From Microbacterium protaetiae (GTDB lineage: Bacteria; Actinomycetota; Actinomycetes; Actinomycetales; Microbacteriaceae), in contig NZ_CP035494.1 in assembly GCF_004135285.1 (NCBI RefSeq), positions 1,922,001-1,986,000 of the forward strand: a stretch of DNA of 64,000 nucleotides, read 5' to 3'. Below, one piece after another: positions 9,375 through 17,685 of the stretch; positions within the stretch are counted from its first letter, which is position 1, and each line of letters begins with the position of its first letter. A program made the position numbers and the translations under genes. Under the pieces are notes generated by a model, which saw nothing but the letters and a program-made list of their open reading frames with translations, did not search any database and had not been told where the DNA came from.

Positions 9375-9854
9375 ATGACCCGCACATGGCGAGTGATCGT
9401 CGGATCCGACGATGCCGGCTTCCAGTACAAAGAAGCGTTGAAGGCCGATCTCGAGAAGGATCCGCGGGTGAGCGAGGTGATCGACGTCGGCGTGGACGCG
9501 AGTGCGCACACGCCCTACCCGACGGTGGCTATCGCCGCCGCAGAGAAGGTCGCCGCCGGTGAGGCAGACCGGGCGCTGCTGGTGTGCGGTACCGGTCTCG
9601 GGGTGGCGATCGCGGCGAACAAGGTCCCCGGCATCCGCGCCGTCACCGCGCACGACAGCTTCAGCGTGGAGCGCAGCGTGCTCAGCAACAACGCGCAGAT
9701 TCTCACCTTCGGGCAGCGCGTGGTCGGTCTCGAACTCGCCCGCCGCCTGGCCAAGGAGTGGCTCGGCTACGAGTTCGATGAGTCGTCTGCCTCGGCCGAG
9801 AAGGTCGCGGTGCTCGAGGACTACGAGCACAGCAAGCCGGACGCCACCCGATGA
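9375..9854 (+). CDS. RpiB/LacAB-family isomerase, tetrulose-4-phosphate isomerase (EryI/DerI) type
   Basis: 159 residues of the RpiB sugar-phosphate isomerase family. The catalytic cysteine is Cys71 in CGTGLG. The segment [16 protein letters not shown] (about 93-108) resembles the EryI/DerI branch, which converts D-erythrulose 4-phosphate to D-erythrose 4-phosphate, rather than canonical ribose-5-phosphate isomerase B. AAGGAG lies 7 bases before the start, 1 bp after the kinase stop. It overlaps the next isomerase gene by four bases. The product would enter the pentose phosphate pathway. A simple RpiB role is the alternative. Confidence 0.85.
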   Translation: MTRTWRVIVGSDDAGFQYKEALKADLEKDPRVSEVIDVGVDASAHTPYPTVAIAAAEKVAAGEADRALLVCGTGLGVAIAANKVPGIRAVTAHDSFSVERSVLSNNAQILTFGQRVVGLELARRLAKEWLGYEFDESSASAEKVAVLEDYEHSKPDATR

Positions 9855-10618
9855 GCGAGGCGCCCGCGGTCACTCTCGGCGTGAGCCTGAAGCTGTACCT
9901 CGACATTCCGCGCACTGTCCGGTGGGCGCAGCAGATCGCCGAGATCGCGCGACGGCACAGCGCCGTGCGATCTGGAGCTGTGCGACTGATCGCGCTGCCG
10001 TCGTTGCCCGCACTCGAAGCCACCCGCGTGGCGCTCGAGGGGAGCGGTGTGCAGCTGGGCGCGCAGGATCTGTTCTGGGAAGACCGCGGGGCATACACCG
10101 GCGGCGTGAGTGGCGCCGATCTGCGCCAGGCAGGCTGCGCGTATGTCGAGATCGGCCACGCGGAGCGCAGGACGGTGTTCGGTGAGGACGACGCGATCAT
10201 CGGCCGCAAACTGTCCGCCGCCGTGCGCAACGGACTCATTCCGATCCTCTGCGTCGGTGAGGCGACGCCGGAAGAGGACGCAGCCGAGGCATGCCTCGCA
10301 CAACTCGCAGCGGCGCTCGATGGGCTGCCGGGCGGGACGACCGCCGATGACGTCATCGTCGCGTACGAGCCGGTCTGGGCGATCGGCGCGACGGACCCCG
10401 CATCCGCCGATCGTGTGACGGACGTGACAAACGCGTTGCGCGGGGCATTGGAGGCCGACGAACGGGTGGGCGCAGCATCCCTCATCTACGGCGGCAGTGC
10501 GCAGGCCGGTCTGCTGCGTCGCCTCGGTCGGGGTGTCGACGGGCTCTTCCTCGGGCGGTTCGCGCATGACCCGGAGCGGCTCGAGGAAGTCGTCGCTGAA
10601 GCGGCGGCGATACTCTGA
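9851..10618 (+). CDS. Triose-phosphate-isomerase family protein, probable erythrulose-phosphate isomerase (EryH/LerI type)
   Basis: 255-residue TIM barrel. The three catalytic positions are visible: Lys14 in SLKLY, His103 in IGHAERR and Glu173 in YEPVWAIG, and the phosphate loop YGGSAQ is near the end. The first motif differs from the canonical NxK of glycolytic TIM, fitting a specialised paralogue. In erythritol and L-threitol catabolism such paralogues isomerise L-erythrulose 1-phosphate to D-erythrulose 4-phosphate, the substrate of the RpiB-like enzyme encoded just upstream with an ATGA overlap. The pairing of these two isomerases is the strongest sign of a tetritol pathway here. Confidence 0.85.
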   Translation: MSEAPAVTLGVSLKLYLDIPRTVRWAQQIAEIARRHSAVRSGAVRLIALPSLPALEATRVALEGSGVQLGAQDLFWEDRGAYTGGVSGADLRQAGCAYVEIGHAERRTVFGEDDAIIGRKLSAAVRNGLIPILCVGEATPEEDAAEACLAQLAAALDGLPGGTTADDVIVAYEPVWAIGATDPASADRVTDVTNALRGALEADERVGAASLIYGGSAQAGLLRRLGRGVDGLFLGRFAHDPERLEEVVAEAAAIL

Positions 10619-10644
10619 TTCCAGTCGACACTCCGGGAGGGGAC

Positions 10645-11469
10645 GTGAGCGCACCGGCGATGGACCGACCGCTGTCGCGGCAGAGCCGGCAGCAGGCGCG
10701 GCAGCGCGCTATCACCGAGGCCGTCATGGCCGAGGGAGCGATTCGCATCGAACAGCTCGCCGACCGGTTCGGCATCAGCGTGATGACGGTGCATCGCGAC
10801 CTTGATGAGCTCGAAGGTCGCGGCCTGCTGCGCAAGGACCGCGGCGTGGCCACAGCCATGTCGACGGCGCTGGTCGAGTCCAGCGATGTGTATCGGTCGT
10901 CGCGTCAGCTGGCCGAGAAGGAGGCCCTGGCCCGCGCCGCCCTCGAGCTCATCGAGCCGGGGCAGGCCATCATCCTCGACGACTCGACGACGACCTTGCA
11001 CCTGGTGCCGCTGCTGCACACGAAGACGCCGCTGACGGTCATCACCAACACGCTGCCGATCATGGAGCAGCTCAAGGGCACCCGCGGCATCACGCTGTTG
11101 TCGGTGGGCGGACAGTTCTACAACTGGTGCTCGGCTTTCATGGGACGCATGGCCGTCGAGGCGTTCGCATCGCTGCGCGCCGACGTGTTGGTGATGTCGA
11201 CCTCGGCGATCACCGACGACATCGCATTTCACCAGACGCTCGAGACCGTCGACGTCAAGAGGGCCATGTTCGAGTCGGCAAGCACCCGGATTCTGCTCGC
11301 CGACCACACCAAGTTCGACAAGCGCGCGCTGCACGCCATGCTCCCGTTGAGCGAGTTCGACGCCGTCGTCGTGGATGCCGACACCGACCGCGCGCACGTC
11401 GACCGGCTGCGCAAGCGCGGGGTGAAGGTCCTGGTCGCCCGCAAGGCCCCGCGCGAGGCGCGGTCATGA
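10645..11469 (+). CDS. DeoR-family transcriptional regulator
   Basis: 274 residues. The N-terminal winged helix (about 20-75) includes ITEAVMAEGAIRIEQLADRF, ISVMTVHRDLDELE and LLRKDRGVA. The C-terminal sugar-phosphate-sensing domain has DDSTTTLHLV, TNTLPIMEQL and LLADHTKFDKRALH. Such regulators usually repress a catabolic operon until a phosphorylated intermediate binds. A GTG start at 10645 follows a strong GGGAGGGG. It overlaps the PfkB kinase by four bases. The nested palindrome at 1990-2035 is the likely target, making it the local repressor; this is inferred from position. Confidence 0.9.
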   Translation: MSAPAMDRPLSRQSRQQARQRAITEAVMAEGAIRIEQLADRFGISVMTVHRDLDELEGRGLLRKDRGVATAMSTALVESSDVYRSSRQLAEKEALARAALELIEPGQAIILDDSTTTLHLVPLLHTKTPLTVITNTLPIMEQLKGTRGITLLSVGGQFYNWCSAFMGRMAVEAFASLRADVLVMSTSAITDDIAFHQTLETVDVKRAMFESASTRILLADHTKFDKRALHAMLPLSEFDAVVVDADTDRAHVDRLRKRGVKVLVARKAPREARS

Positions 11470-12293
11470 CCCGACTCGACGTGCTCGGCGCGATCAACCA
11501 AGACGTCGTGGCGCGGGTGCACCGCGCCCCCGCGCTCGGCGAGACCGTGGCCGACGGCGTGCTGACGCATCAGCCCGGCGGCAAGGGGGCGAACCAGGCT
11601 GCGGCCGCCGCGCGCCTGGGTGCCGACGTGCGCATGCTGGGCGCCGTGGGGCGGGATGCCGCGGCCGACCAGATGCTGGCTGCGCTGTCGTCGGCGGGGG
11701 TGGATGCCTCGGCCGTGCAGACCGCGGATGAGGCCACCGGTACGGCCCTGATCGTCGTCGATGAGGCAGGCGAGAACTCGATTGTGGTGTGCCCCGGGGC
11801 CAACGCGCGCATCGATCCGGGTGCGTGGGACCGTGACCCGGCCGTGCCGGTGCTCGCCCAGCTCGAGGTGGCGCCTGACACCGTTGACCACCTTGCGCGC
11901 ACGAGCACCGGGCTGTTCGCTTTGAACGTGTCGCCGGCGCGCGAGCTGGGGTCGGTGCTGTGGAACCGCGTCGGTCTGTTCATCGTGAACGAAGGCGAGT
12001 ACGCGGCGCTGCCGCGACTGGCGACGGCAGCGCTGGTGGCGCTGACGCTCGGAGCCGAGGGCGCGGTGCTGCTGCGGCGTGGAGTCGAGGTGGCCTCGGC
12101 CCCGTCGGTGCCGACCTCGGTCGTGAACACCGTGGGTGCGGGCGACGCGTTCGCCGCCGCACTCACGGTGGGACTGCTGCGCGGGCTCGACGAAGAGGTG
12201 GCGTTGCGCGCCGCGTGCGCGGTCGGCGCGGCCGCGGTCGCCGACGAGCGCAGCCAGCCCTTGCTGCAACCGCTGGACGCCTACCTGGGGTAG
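11466..12293 (+). CDS. PfkB-family carbohydrate kinase (ribokinase-like)
   Basis: 275 residues, slightly short for a ribokinase. It has the PfkB signature 1 GGKGANQAAAAA near residues 39-50 and signature 2 NTVGAGDAFAAAL, with the catalytic aspartate in the GAGDAF loop. It starts inside the DeoR stop codon (ATGA), so it is co-translated as the last gene of the polyol operon. It could phosphorylate an additional sugar, or a side product such as ribose. The substrate is unknown. Confidence 0.87.
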   Translation: MTRLDVLGAINQDVVARVHRAPALGETVADGVLTHQPGGKGANQAAAAARLGADVRMLGAVGRDAAADQMLAALSSAGVDASAVQTADEATGTALIVVDEAGENSIVVCPGANARIDPGAWDRDPAVPVLAQLEVAPDTVDHLARTSTGLFALNVSPARELGSVLWNRVGLFIVNEGEYAALPRLATAALVALTLGAEGAVLLRRGVEVASAPSVPTSVVNTVGAGDAFAAALTVGLLRGLDEEVALRAACAVGAAAVADERSQPLLQPLDAYLG

Positions 12294-12423
12294 GGCGTCG
12301 AGGTGGCTCTTGTTCTCTCGTCGCATGTGACCGGGGTTTCGCTGTATGGCCGGCTACGTGCGATGACCGAATTCCCGCGTCCGGCTCGCCGCGCCTACGC
12401 TGGAGGCGACCCGAAAGGACCCG

Positions 12424-13569
12424 ATGGCCGCTCTCATCCCGCTGACGAACACTCCCCGTGACTATGCGTGGGGCGCAATCGACGGCGTCGCCCGCACGCT
12501 CGGCTGGGCGCCCACCGGCGCGCCCGAGGCAGAGCTGTGGTTGGGGTCGCATCCGCTGTCGCCGAGCCGCAGCAGCGGCGACGCATCCTGGCCCGACCTC
12601 GCGGCGTGGGAGACACAGTCGGGTACGGCGCTGCCGTATCTGCTGAAGCTGTTATCTGCGGCATCCCCCCTGTCCCTTCAGGCGCACCCCACCCCCGCTC
12701 AGGCGGCCGAAGGATTCGCCCGCGAACAGGCCGCCGGCATCCCCCTGACCGCCCGCGAGCGCAATTACAAGGATCCCAACGCCAAGCCCGAGCTCATCGT
12801 CGCTGTCGATGACGGATTCGAGGCGCTGTGCGGGTTCCGTCCGGTCGATGAGACCGTGGCGTTGATCGATGCGCTGGCGGCGGCATCCGATTCGCCCGCG
12901 GCCTTGCAGCCGTGGCGGGATGCCGCCTCCGCCGGCGTGCGCGAGGGTTTTGTGTGGCTGCTCTCCGGTGCGCCCGAGGTCGATGCTGCTGTGGCCGCCG
13001 CGACCGCCGCCGCGCACGCGCACCCGGCCGAGTTCGAGCTGATCGACCGCCTGGCGCGCGAGTATCCCGCCGACCCCGGCATCCTCGTCGCGCAGACGCT
13101 GAATCACGTGACGCTCGCTGCCGGCGAGTCGCTGTGGCTGCCGGCCGGCAACATCCACGCGTACCTGCGCGGCACCGGCGTCGAGCTGATGGGCCCGAGT
13201 GACAACGTGTTGCGCGGCGGGCTGACCCCCAAGCACATCGACCGTGACGAACTGCAGAAGGTGCTCGACTTCACTCCCGGGCCCGCGTCGCGCTTGGCGC
13301 CGGTCACCGTGTCGCCGCACGTCGTGTCGTACCGGCCCACCTCGGTGCCGACGGGGGCCGGAGTCGGGTTCGAACTGCTGCTGGCGACCGGCGACGCGAC
13401 TCTGACCACGGGCTCGGCGGCCATCGTGCTGGCCGTCGAGGGATCGTTCACCCTGTCGAGCGGTGGGGCGGATGCCGCAGCCGACCGCGGCGCCATCGTC
13501 TTCGTCGATGCACCCGGCCAGGTGCGCGTGACCGGCGCCGGCCGGCTGTTCGTCGCGACCGGGGTTTGA
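12424..13569 (+). CDS. manA: Mannose-6-phosphate isomerase, class I
   Basis: 381 residues, typical of type I phosphomannose isomerases. It interconverts fructose 6-phosphate and mannose 6-phosphate using zinc. Zinc-ligand regions are visible: SLQAHPTPAQA near residue 82, the glutamate in NAKPELIVAVD, and the C-terminal half with LPAGNIHAYLRG. GAAAGGA precedes the ATG by a few bases. It has its own promoter region (a TACGCT-like -10 near 12398) and is probably not part of the polyol operon. Nothing unusual was seen in the catalytic motifs. Confidence 0.95.
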   Translation: MAALIPLTNTPRDYAWGAIDGVARTLGWAPTGAPEAELWLGSHPLSPSRSSGDASWPDLAAWETQSGTALPYLLKLLSAASPLSLQAHPTPAQAAEGFAREQAAGIPLTARERNYKDPNAKPELIVAVDDGFEALCGFRPVDETVALIDALAAASDSPAALQPWRDAASAGVREGFVWLLSGAPEVDAAVAAATAAAHAHPAEFELIDRLAREYPADPGILVAQTLNHVTLAAGESLWLPAGNIHAYLRGTGVELMGPSDNVLRGGLTPKHIDRDELQKVLDFTPGPASRLAPVTVSPHVVSYRPTSVPTGAGVGFELLLATGDATLTTGSAAIVLAVEGSFTLSSGGADAAADRGAIVFVDAPGQVRVTGAGRLFVATGV

Positions 13570-13580
13570 CCCGGCGCGTG

Positions 13581-13670
13581 GCGCTCAGAACTCAGCTCAT
13601 CTGCGCGCGCGGGGCGCCTGAGTCGGCCGATTCGCCCGTTCGGCGTCGATATCGACGGAGTTTTGAACGC
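13581..13670. repeat. Palindromic repeat element, copy 1
   Basis: Left arm CTCAGAACTCAGCTCATCTG and right arm GACGGAGTTTTGAACG are imperfect inverted repeats about 50 bp apart. This is one of six related copies in the window. It lies between the manA stop and the IS110 element, and about 40 bp beyond its right arm are also duplicated after copy 2. Confidence 0.85.
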
Positions 13671-13742
13671 CGAGCGCCCGGCACCCGCCGGTGTGGCGCA
13701 CGCGGGGTTCGACAGGCAGCCTCCGCGGGCGCCGCCGCGGGG

Positions 13743-13758
13743 CGTTCAAAACTCAGCT
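13743..13758. repeat. Left half of palindromic repeat copy 2, cut by the IS element
   Basis: The arm GTTCAAAACTCAGCT stops abruptly at 13758. The missing remainder of the repeat resumes at 15281 with CAGCTCATCTGC, after the IS110-family element. Joining the two halves gives a complete element closely similar to copy 1. Confidence 0.85.
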
Positions 13759-14014
13759 ATGCGCGGCGGGGTGGGCCGTGGTGGATGGGAAATGTGGTGA
13801 GGTGGTCGCCTCTTGTGGTGCGGTCGCGAGGCGCGGATGCTGTTGGTAGCTGGTGGCTGATGCCGATTCAACTGTGGTGCGGAAAGTCCGTGACTCAGCT
13901 TGGTACGGGAAGCCGCCACGGGACCCGTGGATTGTCGCCTTAGAGCACGCGCGTCAGACTCCTGACCTTTCTGGCTCCCCGCCACCAGTAGTGAACAGGT
14001 GAGAGGAGATTGGG
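13759..14014 (+). ncRNA. Putative bridge-RNA region of the IS110 element
   Basis: IS110-group elements such as IS621 encode a bridge RNA in the non-coding left end, with one loop matching the target and a later loop matching the element ends. Here ACTCAGCT at 13893-13900 is identical to the last eight bases of the left target flank. Further 3', CGTCAG at 13952-13957 is identical to bases across the right end and core (ACACGT|CAGCT). The order target-match then donor-match is as expected. A perfect hairpin CCACGGGACCCGTGG lies at 13916-13930. The exact RNA ends and the right-hand guides were not identified. Confidence 0.55.
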
Positions 14015-15241
14015 ATGGATCTGTTGCATCCTCGAGCGGCGGGGATCGATATCTCAAAGAGGGATGCCAAGGTAGCCATTCGGGTGCAGTCCGAGGGTGG
14101 GAAGGTGTCCACGCAGGTCACGACGTGGGGCTCGATGACGGGTCAGGTCCTCGAACTCGCCGATTTCCTGCGCTCGCAGGGGGTGACCACGGTGGTGATG
14201 GAAGCGACCAGTGATTACTGGAAGCCGTTCTACTATCCGATGGAAGCGACCGGGCTGCCAGTGATGCTCGTCAACGCCCGGCAGGCCAGGAACATCCCGG
14301 GCCGGAAGTCGGACGTGTCTGATGCGGCATGGCTGGCGGATCTGGGTGCGCACGGGCTGTTGCGGGCCTCGTTCGTGCCCGCGCCGGATATCCGCCGGTT
14401 GCGGGACCTGACCCGGGCCCGTCAGATGCTCGTCCATGACCGCACCCGGGTCAAGCAGCGGTTGGAGAAGTCGCTGGAATCGTCCGGCACGAAACTGTCC
14501 GTCGTGGTGGCCGATTTGAATGGTGTCTCCGCGCGCCGGATGCTGGACGCGCTCGTGGCCGGGGAACGGGACCCCCGCTCGCTTGCCGCGCTCGCGCACC
14601 CGCGCATGAGAGCGACCCAGGACGAGTTGGCCGCCGCGCTTACCGGCAGGTTCACGGAACATGACGCGTTCATGGTCGGCCAGCACCTGACGCACTACGA
14701 CTTGCTCACCGGTCAGATCGATGCGCTCACGGCGCGTATCGAGGAGGAGATCGCGCCCTTTCGTCTCGCCCGGGAGCTGTTGACCACGATCCCGGGAATC
14801 GCGGAACCGACCGCTGATGTGATCATCGCCGAGACCGGCGGGGACATGTCGATCTTCCCGACCGCGGCCCACCTCGCGTCCTGGGCGGGTGTATCGCCCG
14901 GGATGCACGAGTCCGCCGGGAAACGGAAATCGAGCACCACCCGGCCCGGGAACCGTTACCTCAAAGAAGCGCTCGGCAACGCAGCCAGCAGCAACGCGAA
15001 GAAGGGCTCCAACACGTACCTCGCTCGCCGTCAACGCCGCATCTCCGCGCGCCGCGGGAAAATGCGAGCCCTCGTAGCCACCGAACACGCGATCCTTACC
15101 GCGGTATGGAACATGCTCTCCCGCGGCGAAGCATTCACCGATCTGACACCCCCGCCAGCGAATACCGAACGCCAGAAGAAATCGCACCTCCGAGCACTCG
15201 AACACCTCGGCTACAAAGTCACCCTCGCACCCGCCGCCTGA
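14015..15241 (+). CDS. IS110-family DEDD recombinase (transposase)
   Basis: 408 residues, a full-length IS110 recombinase. The N-terminal RuvC-like DEDD domain has Asp12 (AGIDIS), Glu63 (VMEATSDYWKP), Asp100 and Asp103 (KSDVSDA). A helical middle region follows. The C-terminal transposase domain has TIPGIAEPTADVIIAE, LASWAGVSPG and TTRPGNRYLKEAL, where family members carry the catalytic serine. GGAG lies upstream of the ATG. These enzymes excise a circular form and reinsert it by RNA-guided recognition of a short core. No frameshift or stop was seen. Confidence 0.95.
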   Translation: MDLLHPRAAGIDISKRDAKVAIRVQSEGGKVSTQVTTWGSMTGQVLELADFLRSQGVTTVVMEATSDYWKPFYYPMEATGLPVMLVNARQARNIPGRKSDVSDAAWLADLGAHGLLRASFVPAPDIRRLRDLTRARQMLVHDRTRVKQRLEKSLESSGTKLSVVVADLNGVSARRMLDALVAGERDPRSLAALAHPRMRATQDELAAALTGRFTEHDAFMVGQHLTHYDLLTGQIDALTARIEEEIAPFRLARELLTTIPGIAEPTADVIIAETGGDMSIFPTAAHLASWAGVSPGMHESAGKRKSSTTRPGNRYLKEALGNAASSNAKKGSNTYLARRQRRISARRGKMRALVATEHAILTAVWNMLSRGEAFTDLTPPPANTERQKKSHLRALEHLGYKVTLAPAA

Positions 15242-15280
15242 CCCAACCAGGAGCAGCCCGCACGTTCCCCATTTACACGT

Positions 15281-15357
15281 CAGCTCATCTGCGCGCCCGG
15301 AGCGCCCGAGCCGGCCGATTCGCCCGTTTGGCGTCGATATCGACGGAGTTTTGAACG
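15281..15357. repeat. Right half of palindromic repeat copy 2
   Basis: It begins CAGCTCATCTGCGCG and ends GAGTTTTGAACG. It is nearly identical to positions 13592-13670 of copy 1, and the next 40 bp (CCGAGCGCCCGGCACC...) are also duplicated, so a unit of about 130 bp was tandemly duplicated before the IS110 insertion. Confidence 0.85.
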
Positions 15358-15388
15358 CCGAGCGCCCGGCACCCGCCGCTGTGGCGCC

Positions 15389-16750
15389 CTATGCGACGCG
15401 TGCGGGTACACCGGCCACAGCCGATGCGCCCGCCCCGAGCGCAAGCTCGCCGACCCGAATCGCGGCGCCCTCAGCGAGCGAGCGGTTGCCCGCCAGGCCC
15501 ACGACGACGGCGCGCACACCGTCTTCCCATCCCGCCGCTCGGTGCAGCGGGTCGGGAATCTCGCCGACGAAGACATCGGCGAGCAGCTGGTCGTCGCCGC
15601 CGCCGTGCCCGCCCTCGACGACCGGGATCGGCACCTCGCGCGCCGGGGCGAAGTGATTCTGCACGACCAGTCGCTCGCCCACCGGGCGGGCGTCTTCTGA
15701 CACGACGCCGTCGGGTCGGGCGCTCGGGTCGACCACGGCGCGGCCATCCGCGTCGAGCAGCACGGCGCCGCGTTCGACGACGGTGAGCTCGGCGCGGCCG
15801 GCGGTGCCGTTGACGGCGACCGTGTAGCCCTCCCACGGAGAGTGCGCGTTCAGCGAATACGACATGCTCGGGCCGCCGGCGTAGTCGACGACGAGCGAGA
15901 GATTGTCTTCGATCGTGATGCCCGGGTCGAAGACGTCGCGGTCGCGCAGGTATCCGTCGAAGCCCTCTTGGTCGAGGTAGAGCCCGCGCAGCGTCGGATC
16001 TTCGCGCAGGTCGAGGCTGAAGGCGTCGCGCAACGGAGAGTCGGTGGTGCCGCGCTCGGGCCGCGGGCCGAGGTGTCGCGCTGCGGCGTTGTCGGCGCCG
16101 TAGAACCGCAGTCCTCCGCTTGCGAAAACGCGCGACGGCACGTCGCCGATCCACCAGTTGACGAGGTCGAAATGATGCGACGACTTGTGGATGAGCAGTC
16201 CACCCGAGGTGCCCTTGTCACGATGCCAGCGGCGGAAATAGTCGGCGCCGTGCGCGGTGTCGAGCACCCACTCGAAGTGCACTGAGGTGACCTGGCCGAT
16301 CTCTCCCGAGGCGATCACCTCACGCAGGGCGCTGTTGCGCGGGGCGTAGCGGTAGTTGAAGGTGATCCGCACGTCGCGTCCGGTGCGCTCCACAGCCTCG
16401 GCGATTCGCCGCACGCCGTCTTCGGTCGTGGTGAGGGGCTTTTCCACGACCACATCGGCCCCCGCATCCAATGCCGTGACGATGTAGTCGGCGTGTGTGG
16501 CATCCGGTGTCGTCACTATCACCCGGTCGACCCGGTGCGCGCGCACGACGTCGGCGAGGTCTTCGGGCGAGAAGCGGGCGGCGCCGGCCAGCTGCGGGTG
16601 CGCCCGCAGTGACCACTCCACGCGCCCCGGATTGCTGTCGCCGACAGCGACGAGCTCGGCGCGGTCGGCGTGGGCGCCGGCGATGGCACCGAGGTACATC
16701 TGCGCGCGGGATCCGGTGCCGATGAGGGCGTAGCGAAGTCGGGTCGTCAT
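15389..16750 (-). CDS. Gfo/Idh/MocA-family oxidoreductase
   Basis: 453 residues. The N-terminal Rossmann domain begins RYALIGTGSRAQMY, with VVEKPLTTTEDG near residue 95 carrying the conserved EKP lysine. The C-terminal domain has the HFEWVLDTAHGADYFRRWH and HKSSHHFDLVNWW segments. Such enzymes use NAD(P) to oxidise or reduce sugars, inositols or glycosides. It is the last gene of a three-gene minus-strand operon after two permeases. I prefer the ATG at 16750; a GTG at 16768 that overlaps the permease stop (GTGA) is possible. The substrate presumably is a sugar released by the adjacent glycosidases. Confidence 0.88.
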   Translation of the reverse strand: MTTRLRYALIGTGSRAQMYLGAIAGAHADRAELVAVGDSNPGRVEWSLRAHPQLAGAARFSPEDLADVVRAHRVDRVIVTTPDATHADYIVTALDAGADVVVEKPLTTTEDGVRRIAEAVERTGRDVRITFNYRYAPRNSALREVIASGEIGQVTSVHFEWVLDTAHGADYFRRWHRDKGTSGGLLIHKSSHHFDLVNWWIGDVPSRVFASGGLRFYGADNAAARHLGPRPERGTTDSPLRDAFSLDLREDPTLRGLYLDQEGFDGYLRDRDVFDPGITIEDNLSLVVDYAGGPSMSYSLNAHSPWEGYTVAVNGTAGRAELTVVERGAVLLDADGRAVVDPSARPDGVVSEDARPVGERLVVQNHFAPAREVPIPVVEGGHGGGDDQLLADVFVGEIPDPLHRAAGWEDGVRAVVVGLAGNRSLAEGAAIRVGELALGAGASAVAGVPARVA

Positions 16751-16764
16751 GGGGGTGTTTCCGA

Positions 16765-17685
16765 TCACTTGATGCCGGTCGTGGCGAACCCCTTGATGAG
16801 GTAGCGCTGCCCGACCAGGAAGGCGATGAACAGGGGGATGAGTGAGACCACCGACATGGCGAACATCGAGCCGTAGTCCGAACTCGATTGCGCGTCGAGG
16901 AATCCCTTCAACGCGACGGAGACGGGGAACGTCTCGGGCAGTCGCAGGTACAGCAGCGGGCCGAAGAAGTCACCCCACGTCCAGATGAAGGTGAAGATCG
17001 TCGTGGTCGCCAGCGCCGGCACCATGAGCGGCAGGGCGACCTGGAGGAACATGCGCGGATGCCCCGCCCCGTCGATGCGCGCGGCCTCGAAGATCTCGCC
17101 GGGCAGTGCACGGATGAACTGCACCATGAGAAAGACGAAGAACGCGTCGGTTGCGGCGAATTTCGGCACGATCAGGGGCAGGAAGGTGTTCAGCCAGCCG
17201 AGTTCTTTGAAGATCGTGAACTGCGGGATCAGCACGACCTGGAACGGCAGCATGATCGTCATCAGCATGATCGCAAAGAAGATGTTGCGCCCGTGGAACT
17301 TCAAGCGCCCGAACGCATAGGCCGCCAGCGAACACGAGATGAGGTTGCCGAGGATCGCACCGACCGAGATGAGGGTGGAGTTCAGTAGGAACACCCCGAA
17401 CGGATAGGCCAGATCGTTCCACCCGTTCACGTAGTTGTCGAACGTGATGTCGGTGGGGAAGATCGTGAGGTTGCGGAAGATCTCGCTGTTGGGCTTGAGG
17501 CTGGATGCCACCAGCCACAGCAGCGGATAGATCATCACGAGCGACACCAGGATGAGCGAGATGTGCTTGACGACGGATGAGACCGCACCGCGTCCGCGGT
17601 AGTAGGACGATCCGCGCTGGCGACGCCGCGCCTTGCCGGTCGTGAGGACTTCTGTGGCGTTGGCCACGGTCGTTTCAGTCGTCAT
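16765..17685 (-). CDS. Carbohydrate ABC transporter permease (MalG/CUT1 type)
   Basis: 306 residues with six predicted membrane helices. A basic cytosolic leader (RRRQRGSSYYRGRG) precedes helix 1 (ISLILVSLVMIYPLLWLV). The EAA coupling loop is EIFEAARIDGAGHPRMFLQV. It pairs with the permease encoded upstream (overlap of about 11 bp) and the binding protein at 20204. No ATPase is encoded in this locus; CUT1 systems in actinobacteria often share a distant MsiK-type ATPase. Confidence 0.93.
   Translation of the reverse strand: MTTETTVANATEVLTTGKARRRQRGSSYYRGRGAVSSVVKHISLILVSLVMIYPLLWLVASSLKPNSEIFRNLTIFPTDITFDNYVNGWNDLAYPFGVFLLNSTLISVGAILGNLISCSLAAYAFGRLKFHGRNIFFAIMLMTIMLPFQVVLIPQFTIFKELGWLNTFLPLIVPKFAATDAFFVFLMVQFIRALPGEIFEAARIDGAGHPRMFLQVALPLMVPALATTTIFTFIWTWGDFFGPLLYLRLPETFPVSVALKGFLDAQSSSDYGSMFAMSVVSLIPLFIAFLVGQRYLIKGFATTGIK

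Larger units (their letters stand above)
13759..15280 (+). mobile_element. IS110-family insertion sequence, about 1.52 kb
   Basis: The boundaries are defined by interruption of a palindromic repeat. The left flank ends ...AACTCAGCT at 13758 and the right flank restarts CAGCTCATC at 15281, so the five bases CAGCT occur at both junctions. There are no terminal inverted repeats, as is normal for IS110. The element holds about 255 bp of non-coding left end, a DEDD recombinase gene and a short right end. Insertion into a repetitive palindrome matches the known preference of several IS110-family elements for REP-like targets. The recombinase frame is intact, so the element may be active. Confidence 0.85.
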
